This document shows positions 6,944 through 13,324 of a DNA stretch of 13,324 nt, one piece after another. Source of the stretch: Bacteroidetes/Chlorobi group bacterium ChocPot_Mid (GTDB taxonomy: Bacteria; Bacteroidota; Ignavibacteria; Kapaibacteriales; UBA2268); assembly GCA_003731675.1 (NCBI GenBank), contig RCNQ01000282.1:1-13324 (forward strand), given 5' to 3'. The notes below the pieces were generated by a model. That model was given only the letters and a program-made list of their open reading frames with translations. It searched no databases and was not told the DNA's origin. How positions within the stretch are numbered: the first letter of the stretch is position 1; every line of letters begins with the position of its first letter. A program made the position numbers and the translations under genes.

Positions 6944-8245
6944 ATGAGAAAAAAAATATTCTATAGTATTATTTTTATATTCTTATGTATCAACTTAGTT
7001 GCTAATGCACAAGAAGAAATCTGGTTTGCAAAAGGTGAAAAAGCTTATTACAAAAAGCAATACGAAGAAGCTGTTACATCATTTACTGAAGCCATCAAAC
7101 GCAAACCTGATATGGTTGATGCCTACTACATGAGAGGACTTTCATTTCTTTTCTTACAAGATGCCGAAAGCGCCGAACAAGATTTCACATCAGTCATTAA
7201 ACTTGACTCAAATAATTCTGATGCATACAACAACAGAGGATTAGCTCGTAGCTATCAACAAAAAATGGAAACAGCTATTATAGACTTCCAGAAAGCTATT
7301 GAAATAGACAGTAATTTCAAACAAGCTTACCTTAACCTCGGTAGTGCCTACCTTGCAACCGAAAGTTACGACAGTGGCCTTACATGTATGAATAAAGTAA
7401 TTTCTTTGGAAAGCAACAACGCCGAACATTATTTTATCAGAGGCACTATTTATTATTTCCTTAAAAAATACAACGAAGCCATTGATGATTTTACTGAATC
7501 CCTTAACCTTGGCTTAAAGGTTGATAAAACATATTACAACAGAGCAAATTCTTACTACAAACTTGGAAAATATCTCGAAGCAATTGATGATTTCAGCGTA
7601 ATGCTCAAAATGAATCCTTATGACCTCGAAGCTTTAAACAACAGAGCTTATGCCTATCAAAAAGCCGGACAGAAAGATAAAGCAGATGAAGATAAACTTA
7701 GACTTGCAGAAATTTACACCGGAATTGAACAATTAACTGATATCAATAAACTCAAATTCAAAAAGTTTTCATTAAAAAATGATGCTATTTCAATTGAGCT
7801 TCCCCAAGAATGGTGCTTTTTGCAAGACACAACCAAACACGGCGGAATAATGATAATTACAAGAGACTCCATAACCGCTTCCGATAAAAACTACATAGCA
7901 GGAGTCCGCATTGCCTACGATACTCTTATGAATGAACAATACGGCGTTAGCTCCCCAGAAGAAATACTTGATTTCTGGGAAGCGAACTCTGATTCGAACA
8001 AATCAAAATTTAAAACTTATAAAATCCTGTCAAAAGAGCCAATTCATATCGGTTCGTATAAAGGAATTTTAAAAAAAGTTGAAATGGAATTCTTCGAAGA
8101 TACCTTTGCTATTATTCTCTACGAAATTGTTTTAGCAAAAAAAGACAAACTTGTTTATGCTTACTTCCAATCACCAAGACTCAGATTTGATTATTACAAA
8201 ACAATATTTGATAAATCGCTCAAAACTTTTAAAATAAAAATTTAA
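6944..8245 (+). CDS. Exported TPR-repeat protein with C-terminal PsbP/DcrB-like domain
   Basis: The start is placed at the ATG at 6944, not at the upstream in-frame TTG at 6851, because the ATG opens a signal peptide (MRKKIFYSIIFIFLCINLVANA, cleavage likely after residue 22). The 433-residue product has seven consecutive 34-residue TPRs (about 24-57, 58-91, 92-125, 126-159, 160-193, 194-227 and 228-261), each with the Y/A-G-A-F pattern and a D-x-N/P turn, such as AYNNRGLARSYQQKMETAII. TPRs form a superhelix that binds partner proteins. Residues about 270-433 form a separate domain (ISIELPQEWCF, GSYKGILKKVEMEF, KLVYAYFQSP, FDKSLKTFKI) resembling the PsbP/DcrB-like fold; that match is by pattern only. 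The gene is co-directional with and 110 bases after the methyltransferase, but the gap makes operon membership uncertain. Periplasmic location is likely; partner unknown. Confidence 0.86.
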   Translation: MRKKIFYSIIFIFLCINLVANAQEEIWFAKGEKAYYKKQYEEAVTSFTEAIKRKPDMVDAYYMRGLSFLFLQDAESAEQDFTSVIKLDSNNSDAYNNRGLARSYQQKMETAIIDFQKAIEIDSNFKQAYLNLGSAYLATESYDSGLTCMNKVISLESNNAEHYFIRGTIYYFLKKYNEAIDDFTESLNLGLKVDKTYYNRANSYYKLGKYLEAIDDFSVMLKMNPYDLEALNNRAYAYQKAGQKDKADEDKLRLAEIYTGIEQLTDINKLKFKKFSLKNDAISIELPQEWCFLQDTTKHGGIMIITRDSITASDKNYIAGVRIAYDTLMNEQYGVSSPEEILDFWEANSDSNKSKFKTYKILSKEPIHIGSYKGILKKVEMEFFEDTFAIILYEIVLAKKDKLVYAYFQSPRLRFDYYKTIFDKSLKTFKIKI

Positions 8246-8269
8246 AGCACAGTTTAATCTCCAAAATGT

Positions 8270-8293
8270 ATTTTTTATTTGCTAATAAAAAAT
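8270..8293 (+). terminator. Possible weak terminator after the TPR gene
   Basis: A perfect 9-bp inverted repeat ATTTTTTAT (8270-8278) and ATAAAAAAT (8285-8293) with loop TTGCTA lies 24 bases after the TPR stop. The stem is purely A/T, so its stability is low and it may be compositional. Confidence 0.25.
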
Positions 8294-8348
8294 TTATTTC
8301 ATAAGTTAATATAATAAAATAAAGTATTAATAATTTATAAATAAGTTT

Positions 8349-8352
8349 GGAG
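8349..8352 (+). promoter_or_regulatory. Ribosome binding site deciding the start of the Omp28-like gene
   Basis: GGAG lies 6 bases before the ATG at 8359. This favours the ATG over the in-frame TTG at 8347, which overlaps the site itself and would add four residues in front of the signal peptide. Confidence 0.7.
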
Positions 8353-8358
8353 AATCTT

Positions 8359-10833
8359 ATGAAAAAAAATATACTCGGTTTTCTTGCTTTAATCATTTTA
8401 GTTTTTTCAGCAACTTCTGCAAATTCTCAAGTCAAGAGAGTCTTGCTCGAACAATTCACCGGTGCATGGTGTGGCTGGTGCGTTGACGGAACTGTTATAA
8501 TGGATTCACTCCTAAAAATGTATCCCGACCAAGTTATCGGAGTAAAAATCCACAACGGTGACTCAATGGCAATACCCGAAGAAACTACCATCAGGTCAGC
8601 ACTTGGAGTTTCAAGTTTCCCTGCAGGGGCTATTGACAGAAGAAGCTTTAATGGTGCTATCAAACAAGACAGAAATAACTGGATATCAGTTTGCCAAACA
8701 GCAATGGCGGCAACACCAAAATGCGAAGTGCAACTTTCTTACGCATTAAACGAAGAAACGAGACAGCTAATGGCTACTGTCTATTGCACTATGCTGCAAA
8801 CTGTCAACTCAACATTAAAATTCAATGTTTATATATTAGAAGATAGTGTCTCTGGCGTTGGGACAGGATGGGACCAATCTAATTACCTTACAAACAGAGC
8901 AGGCTATGAGAACAATCCCTACTACAAATTACCATCAAAAATTGTCGGATATCAGCACATGAAAGTTGTCAGAGCTTTCCTTGGTGGTGCATTTGGAACA
9001 GGTAACATACCAAAACCTGCCGTTAACGGTCAGGTCTATTCTTATGACTTTGTTTACGACATTCCTGCTAATTGGAAATTAAAAGACCTGCACTTCGTTG
9101 GTGTTGTACAAACCGACGAAGCAAGTAACAAAGAAATCCTGAATTGTGCAATGGGTGTTAAAGGTCAGCCCGAATTACAACTTACATCCAGTGGCGAAAA
9201 AATTGATGTAATTGCAAAAGATGTACCATTCGGACGTAACTACAATCTTAAAAATATTACTTCTGAAGAAAAAACTTATGATATTAAAGTCAACAAATCA
9301 TCCAGAACTGCTTCTGACTGGCAGGGTGCTATTATAATTAATGACCAAACCGAAACTATTACCGGCAACCAGACAAAAAACCTTGAAATCACTTTACCAG
9401 CAGGTGAAGATGCTGACATAATTTTACAGATTATCCCGGGTGCTACATTAGGCGCTGGTGATATCGAAATGGAAATTTCTTCACGTAGCAATCCCGATAA
9501 TTTCAAAGGGAAAGGTAGTGTCTCAGCATTTTCAAAAGAAATTGAAAAATTCGAAATTGTAAATGCAGGTGAAGCTCAATACTCTATTCTTCCTCAGTTA
9601 ACAGCCGCAGGATATCAAAACTATATACAAATACCTTCTTCAGATTTCAATACTTTCCGTGAAAAATTCGAAAACAGAACACATATTGTATGGAATACTG
9701 GTAGTGAAGAAGCATTAACTCAGGCTTCAGCAGATGCAATAGTAGCAGATATTAATGCTGGAAAAAAACTATTTATATGCGGTAATCTTAGCGCATCTTA
9801 CCTTAATAATTACGGAGCATTAAGTCTCTTTGGTGTTGAAGCAGCAGGATTCTCAACGCAAGGATTTGGTTCTGCACCTTGGAGAGTCTGGTTTTCAGGT
9901 GTCGGTGGTGACCCGATAACACAGGATTTTGGTACAAAAACAGAAGGCAACCTTATCAAATACCTAATCAATTTGATGAAAATCACTGATGTAGAAAATG
10001 TAAAACCCATATTACATTTTACTAACGACGGCAAAAAAGTTCAGACTATTGGCTCAACAAGGGATACTTCAGATATTAAAGGCAAAGATGCCATTTTTGC
10101 TGTTCGTGTTAGACATGAAAATACAAGGTCTGTCCTGATGGGACTTTGTCCTTATGTGATTGTCAATGCAAATATCAGACAAAATCTAATTACCAAAATA
10201 ATGCAATGGCTTGACAATACAGGTCCAGAGCTTGATATTAATCAGGAAATACTCGATTTTGAATATGTTATAACAAACACACAAAGGTCTCTCCCTGTTG
10301 TCCTTTACAATCCCGGTGATGAAGATGTTACAATCTCTAATATCACCATCGAAGGCATGGATTCTTATGCTTTTGAAATTTCAAATTCAAATCCAATGCC
10401 ACTTACTATCAGCAAAGGAAAATACAAAAACTTTTTGGTGAACTTCAAACCAATAGCTACTCAAAATTACAAAGCACAATTAAATATTACTTCAAATGCT
10501 ACGATGAACCCAAATGTAGTTTTAGAAATGATTGGCTCTTCGGGAACAACTGAAGTCCCTGAAATCAATTACAATAACGATATCTTCAGGGTTTATCCTA
10601 ACCCAACTTCGGGAGAAGCTAAGTTTGTTCTAAATTCTCAAAAATTATTGAACAATGATATTACAATTTCAATTTATGGTATCACAGGAAATAAATTGCA
10701 GGATATCAATGGATTACTTAATAAATCCAATGAATTAAAAATTGATTTGTCCGGTTTTGTAGCAGGGACATATTACATAAAAGCAGAAATTAGCGGAAAG
10801 CAATATGTTCAACCAATTGTTATAATCAAATAA
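8359..10833 (+). CDS. Omp28-like secreted protein: thioredoxin-like, ASH and T9SS sorting domains
   Basis: An 824-residue product. Residues 1-24 are a signal peptide ending SANSQ. The N-terminal domain (about 25-270) is Omp28-like with a thioredoxin fold: VLLEQFTGAWCGWCVDG places a CGWC redox pair at Cys38 and Cys41, and SSFPAGAIDR supplies the cis-Pro at 88. A beta-rich linker (about 274-397) follows. Residues 398-624 form an alpha/beta domain (FEIVNAGEAQYSILPQL, HIVWNTGSEEA, GKKLFICG, RSVLMGLCPY) resembling ThuA/glutamine-amidotransferase-like domains placed on secreted proteins; this match is tentative. Residues 625-730 are an ASH/choice-of-anchor-D beta domain (PVVLYNPGDEDVTISNI, KNFLVNFKP). 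Residues 739-824 are a T9SS type A tail (FRVYPNPTSGEAKF, GTYYIKAEISGK, QPIVIIK). It is therefore exported by Sec and then by T9SS to the surface or medium. Precise activity is unknown; a disulfide role is inferred from CGWC. Confidence 0.9.
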   Translation: MKKNILGFLALIILVFSATSANSQVKRVLLEQFTGAWCGWCVDGTVIMDSLLKMYPDQVIGVKIHNGDSMAIPEETTIRSALGVSSFPAGAIDRRSFNGAIKQDRNNWISVCQTAMAATPKCEVQLSYALNEETRQLMATVYCTMLQTVNSTLKFNVYILEDSVSGVGTGWDQSNYLTNRAGYENNPYYKLPSKIVGYQHMKVVRAFLGGAFGTGNIPKPAVNGQVYSYDFVYDIPANWKLKDLHFVGVVQTDEASNKEILNCAMGVKGQPELQLTSSGEKIDVIAKDVPFGRNYNLKNITSEEKTYDIKVNKSSRTASDWQGAIIINDQTETITGNQTKNLEITLPAGEDADIILQIIPGATLGAGDIEMEISSRSNPDNFKGKGSVSAFSKEIEKFEIVNAGEAQYSILPQLTAAGYQNYIQIPSSDFNTFREKFENRTHIVWNTGSEEALTQASADAIVADINAGKKLFICGNLSASYLNNYGALSLFGVEAAGFSTQGFGSAPWRVWFSGVGGDPITQDFGTKTEGNLIKYLINLMKITDVENVKPILHFTNDGKKVQTIGSTRDTSDIKGKDAIFAVRVRHENTRSVLMGLCPYVIVNANIRQNLITKIMQWLDNTGPELDINQEILDFEYVITNTQRSLPVVLYNPGDEDVTISNITIEGMDSYAFEISNSNPMPLTISKGKYKNFLVNFKPIATQNYKAQLNITSNATMNPNVVLEMIGSSGTTEVPEINYNNDIFRVYPNPTSGEAKFVLNSQKLLNNDITISIYGITGNKLQDINGLLNKSNELKIDLSGFVAGTYYIKAEISGKQYVQPIVIIK

Positions 10834-10856
10834 CAGAAAAAATTTACTAACTAAAA

Positions 10857-10904
10857 AAAGTAGGAATAGAAAAATATTATTAATATTAAATCTATTCCTA
10901 CTTT
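10857..10904. terminator. Strong bidirectional rho-independent terminator
   Basis: A perfect 14-bp stem pairs AAAGTAGGAATAGA (10857-10870) with TCTATTCCTACTTT (10891-10904) around a 20-base A/T loop. On the plus strand it is followed by CATTTTT, terminating the Omp28-like gene whose stop is 23 bases before it. On the minus strand it is followed by a run of T (complement of the A-run at 10853-10859), terminating tRNA-Pro. Confidence 0.8.
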
Positions 10905-10922
10905 CATTTTTAATCAATCCTG

Positions 10923-10996
10923 TCGGGGTGAGAGGATTTGAACCTCCGACTCCTACGTCCCGAACGTAGTACTCTACCGGGCTGAGCTACACCCCG
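10923..10996 (-). tRNA. tRNA-Pro(CGG)
   Basis: A complete 74-base cloverleaf on the minus strand. The acceptor CGGGGTG (10996-10990) pairs with CACCCCG (10930-10924), followed by discriminator A at 10923. The C1-G72 pair and A73 are proline features. The anticodon stem CTACG/CGTAG encloses loop TTCGGGA, giving anticodon CGG, which reads CCG. The T arm is GGAGG-TTCAAAT-CCTCT with one G-U pair. CCA is not encoded. A TAnnTTTG element lies upstream and a strong terminator downstream, so it is a single-gene transcript. Confidence 0.97.
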
Positions 10997-11011
10997 AAAA
11001 AATTCGGACTT

Positions 11012-11019
11012 CAAAATTA
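11012..11019 (-). promoter_or_regulatory. Bacteroidota-type -7 promoter element of tRNA-Pro
   Basis: Read on the minus strand the sequence is TAATTTTG, a perfect TAnnTTTG, ending 15 bases before the tRNA 5' end, leaving a leader of roughly 8-10 bases. No TTG is seen at the canonical distance upstream; ATATTG directly adjoins the element instead. Confidence 0.55.
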
Positions 11020-11055
11020 ACAATATTGCTGTAAATAAAAAAATTTATAAAGAAA

Positions 11056-11085
11056 AACCTCGTCAAATTTTCACTCAACGAGGTT
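11056..11085 (-). terminator. Rho-independent terminator of nrdJ
   Basis: On the minus strand AACCTCGT (11085-11078) pairs perfectly with ACGAGGTT (11063-11056) across a 14-base loop, followed by TTTCTTT. It starts 23 bases after the nrdJ stop. It separates nrdJ from the co-directional tRNA-Pro gene, whose own promoter lies just beyond it. Confidence 0.78.
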
Positions 11086-11108
11086 AATCATCCTAAATTA
11101 CTCTTCCC

Positions 11109-13324
11109 TTATGAGCAACCACTTGTAGCACCGCAATCCTCACAAACTGTGCAACTGCCATTACGTTTAACCCTTATTGAACCACAAGAGGAACACTGCT
11201 CACCTGTATAACCTATCCTCAATGCTTCTTTTGCCTTCATTACCGGTTTTGAACCGTTCCCACCTAAAAGACTGTTCGAATTTCCTTTAACATTACTTGT
11301 TACTTCTGCCTCAACCAAATCATCAGTCTTTGGGCTTTGATTGTTCATTGTTATTATGGACTTTTTTTGCGGTGGACCCTCCGGTTCCAATTTTACTATT
11401 TTCTTTTCTTCAGGTTCTGATTTATTCCCATTTAATTTCTTTCCATTAATATCAGTCATCTCATCAACAGCCTTCTCATGAACAAAATCAGTCCTACCCA
11501 AATAATCATAACCTAAAGAGCGAAATACATAATCCAAAATAGATGTTGCATTTTTAATTGCTTCATGACCTGTTACTACTCCTGCGGGTTCAAATCTTGT
11601 GAAAGTGAATGAATCAACTAATTCCTCCAGTGGTATGCCATATTGCAAAGCTTTGGAAGCAAGCACTGCGAATGTATTCAATAATCCCTTAAATGATGCA
11701 CCTTCCTTATACATATCAATAAAAATTTCTCCGAGAGAACCATCTTCATATTCACCGGTCCTTAAATATACTTTATGCCCGCCAACAAAAGCTTCGCGTA
11801 TATGTCCTGTCCGTTTTTTAGGCAATCTCCTTCTTTGAGCTTTAAAACTCAAACGATTTGCAATTTGCTCCTGAACTTCTTTACTACCCAAAGTCTCATC
11901 AATAGTATCTTCATCACCCAGCATCACAACTTCGTCAATGTCCTTCAAATTCGATGAATTCAGCGGTTGAGAAAGTTTCGAACCATCTCTATAAACAGAA
12001 ATTGCCTTCAGCATCATCTCCCAGGATTCAAGATATACCTTACCTATTTCATCAACAGTTGCATGTGCCGGCATATTCACCGTCTTGGATATCGCACCAG
12101 AAATAAACGGCTGTGCCGCAGACATCATCCTTACATGTCCCATATATGAAATAAACCTCTTGCCTTTCCTCCCGCACTTATTAGCTGTATCAAAAATTGG
12201 AAGATGTTTCTCTTGAAGATGCGGAGCTCCTTCTATCATCATTGTCCCGCAAACATAATCATTAATTGCATCTATTTCTTCGTTGCTGAACCCGAGATTT
12301 GACAAGATATCAAAATCATTGTCATCTATTTGCTCCTTGGTAAATCCAAGCTTTTGACAAAGTTCTTCGCCCATTGTCCATTTGTTAAAAGCAAACCGTA
12401 TATCGAAAACTGTCTTTAACTGAGATTCAATCTTATTAATTATATCATTAGAAAATCCCTTTTCACGAAGAACCTGACTATTCAATAACTGACATCCCTT
12501 TAATGTGCCATGTCCTTTTGAATAATTTTCAATGTCCTGTATCTGCGATTCTGTATACCCTAACTTCAGTAACGCTTTCCTCACAGATTGATTAACTATC
12601 TTGAAATATCCGCCACCTGCCAATTTTTTAAATTTAACTATTGCAAAATCAGGTTCAATTCCCGTAGTATCACAATCCATCACCAATCCGATTGTCCCTG
12701 TAGGAGCTAACACTGTTACCTGAGCATTCCTGTATCCATATTTTTCACCTTCTGCTAAAGCATTATCCCAAACTTCTTTCGATGCTTTCAAAAGGTATTG
12801 CGGACAATATTTCGGGTCTATACCTCTGGGTCTGATGGTCAGTCCTTCATACTTTGAAGCAGGTGCATTATATGCCGCCCTCCTGTGATTTCTTATCACT
12901 CTTAACATTTCAGCTTTATTCTTTTCGTATTCCTTAAAAGCACCAAGCTCTTTTGCCATCTCAGCTGAAGTATGGTATGCCTCACCTGTTAAAATTGCTG
13001 TTATTGCACCAGCCATCGCCAATGCTTCAGGCGAATCATAAGGAATACCATTCACCATCAGTAATGTACCGAGATTAGCGTATCCCAAACCCAAAGTTCT
13101 ATAGTTGTAACTATTCTGTGCCATATTTTTGGAGGGAAATTGAGCCATCAGAACTGATATTTCCAATACAACTGTCCATAAACGAATTGCATGCTTATAA
13201 TCATCAATTAAAAATCTTCCGCTATCCTCATCATAAAATTTCATCAGATTCAAACTCGCAAGATTACAAGCCGTGTCATCTAAAAACATATATTCGCTAC
13301 ATGGATTACTCGCATTTATTCTTC
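11109..13324 (-). CDS. nrdJ: Adenosylcobalamin-dependent ribonucleoside-diphosphate reductase (class II), N-terminus outside window
   Basis: The frame is open past the ATG at 13289 to the right edge (738 codons seen), and the residues before that Met, INASNPCSEY, belong to the active site, so the Met is internal and the gene is partial. NrdJ reduces ribonucleotides to deoxyribonucleotides using a cobalamin-generated thiyl radical. The NPCSE motif (codons around 13293-13307) carries the radical Cys and the catalytic Glu; DDTACNLASLNL holds one Cys of the substrate-reducing pair. Further family blocks are APTGTIGLVMDCDTTGIEPD, GGGYFKIVNQ, and HVRMMSAAQPFISGAISKTV. A TSCPD domain follows (RTGHIREAFVGGHKVYLRTG, GSLGEIFIDMYKEG, EPAGVVTGHEAIKNATSIL). 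The last 35 residues carry CSSCG, CTVCEDCG and a terminal GCS, the Cys-rich tail of the zinc-type NrdJ, expected to bind zinc or relay electrons from thioredoxin. A terminator follows the stop. Confidence 0.97.
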   Translation of the reverse strand, partial: RINASNPCSEYMFLDDTACNLASLNLMKFYDEDSGRFLIDDYKHAIRLWTVVLEISVLMAQFPSKNMAQNSYNYRTLGLGYANLGTLLMVNGIPYDSPEALAMAGAITAILTGEAYHTSAEMAKELGAFKEYEKNKAEMLRVIRNHRRAAYNAPASKYEGLTIRPRGIDPKYCPQYLLKASKEVWDNALAEGEKYGYRNAQVTVLAPTGTIGLVMDCDTTGIEPDFAIVKFKKLAGGGYFKIVNQSVRKALLKLGYTESQIQDIENYSKGHGTLKGCQLLNSQVLREKGFSNDIINKIESQLKTVFDIRFAFNKWTMGEELCQKLGFTKEQIDDNDFDILSNLGFSNEEIDAINDYVCGTMMIEGAPHLQEKHLPIFDTANKCGRKGKRFISYMGHVRMMSAAQPFISGAISKTVNMPAHATVDEIGKVYLESWEMMLKAISVYRDGSKLSQPLNSSNLKDIDEVVMLGDEDTIDETLGSKEVQEQIANRLSFKAQRRRLPKKRTGHIREAFVGGHKVYLRTGEYEDGSLGEIFIDMYKEGASFKGLLNTFAVLASKALQYGIPLEELVDSFTFTRFEPAGVVTGHEAIKNATSILDYVFRSLGYDYLGRTDFVHEKAVDEMTDINGKKLNGNKSEPEEKKIVKLEPEGPPQKKSIITMNNQSPKTDDLVEAEVTSNVKGNSNSLLGGNGSKPVMKAKEALRIGYTGEQCSSCGSIRVKRNGSCTVCEDCGATSGCS

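Noticed and set aside
8342..8349. TAAGTTTG, a perfect TAnnTTTG match, as promoter of the Omp28-like gene
   Set aside because: It overlaps the ribosome binding site and ends 9 bases before the ATG, leaving no room for a leader. It is probably chance or part of the translation signal.
13287..13289. ATG as the start of the ribonucleotide reductase gene
   Set aside because: The frame continues upstream to the edge and encodes NPCSEY, which holds the essential radical cysteine, so this Met is internal.
1..13324. CRISPR arrays, insertion sequences, phage genes, toxin-antitoxin or defence systems
   Set aside because: No regularly spaced repeats, transposase or integrase motifs, or terminal inverted repeats were seen. 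Neither tRNA gene is followed by a partial duplicate that would mark an attachment site.

Overview
The window looks like chromosomal DNA from an AT-rich (by eye about one third G+C), Gram-negative member of the Bacteroidota/FCB group, perhaps an Ignavibacteria- or Kapabacteria-like lineage. The evidence is a type IX secretion (T9SS) C-terminal sorting domain on an Omp28-like protein, a TonB-dependent receptor with a carboxypeptidase-regulatory-like N-terminus, few Shine-Dalgarno sequences, and copies of the Bacteroidota-type -7 element TAnnTTTG upstream of both tRNA genes and one methyltransferase gene. The phylum-level placement is inference.

Layout, left to right. (1) 1-1959, minus: a TonB-dependent outer-membrane receptor whose C-terminus runs off the left edge. 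(2) 2134-3240, minus: an S66-family LD-carboxypeptidase with a Tat-like export signal. (3) 3396-3480, plus: tRNA-Ser(GGA). (4) 3517-4359, minus: a class I SAM methyltransferase. It is divergent from (5) 4557-5984, plus: a multi-pass O-antigen polymerase/ligase-like protein, followed after 9 bases by (6) 5994-6833, plus: a second SAM methyltransferase with an N-terminal four-cysteine zinc-ribbon-like motif. (7) 6944-8245, plus: an exported protein of seven TPRs plus a C-terminal domain. (8) 8359-10833, plus: an 824-residue secreted protein combining a thioredoxin-like Omp28 domain, a second alpha/beta domain, an ASH-type beta domain and a T9SS tail. (9) A strong bidirectional terminator at 10857-10904. 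(10) 10923-10996, minus: tRNA-Pro(CGG). (11) 11109-13324, minus: adenosylcobalamin-dependent (class II) ribonucleotide reductase NrdJ, whose N-terminus lies beyond the right edge, with its own terminator at 11056-11085.

Most of the genes concern the cell envelope: nutrient uptake (receptor), peptidoglycan turnover (carboxypeptidase), surface polysaccharide assembly or modification (the Wzy/ligase-like protein and two methyltransferases) and secreted surface protein (Omp28/T9SS). NrdJ and the tRNAs are housekeeping. No mobile element, CRISPR array, phage gene or recognisable defence system is visible. No intergenic stretch exceeds about 200 bases. I do not see a clearly new biological system. 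The most distinctive items are the domain combination of the T9SS-exported Omp28-like protein, the Tat-like LD-carboxypeptidase, and the recurring TAnnTTTG promoters.
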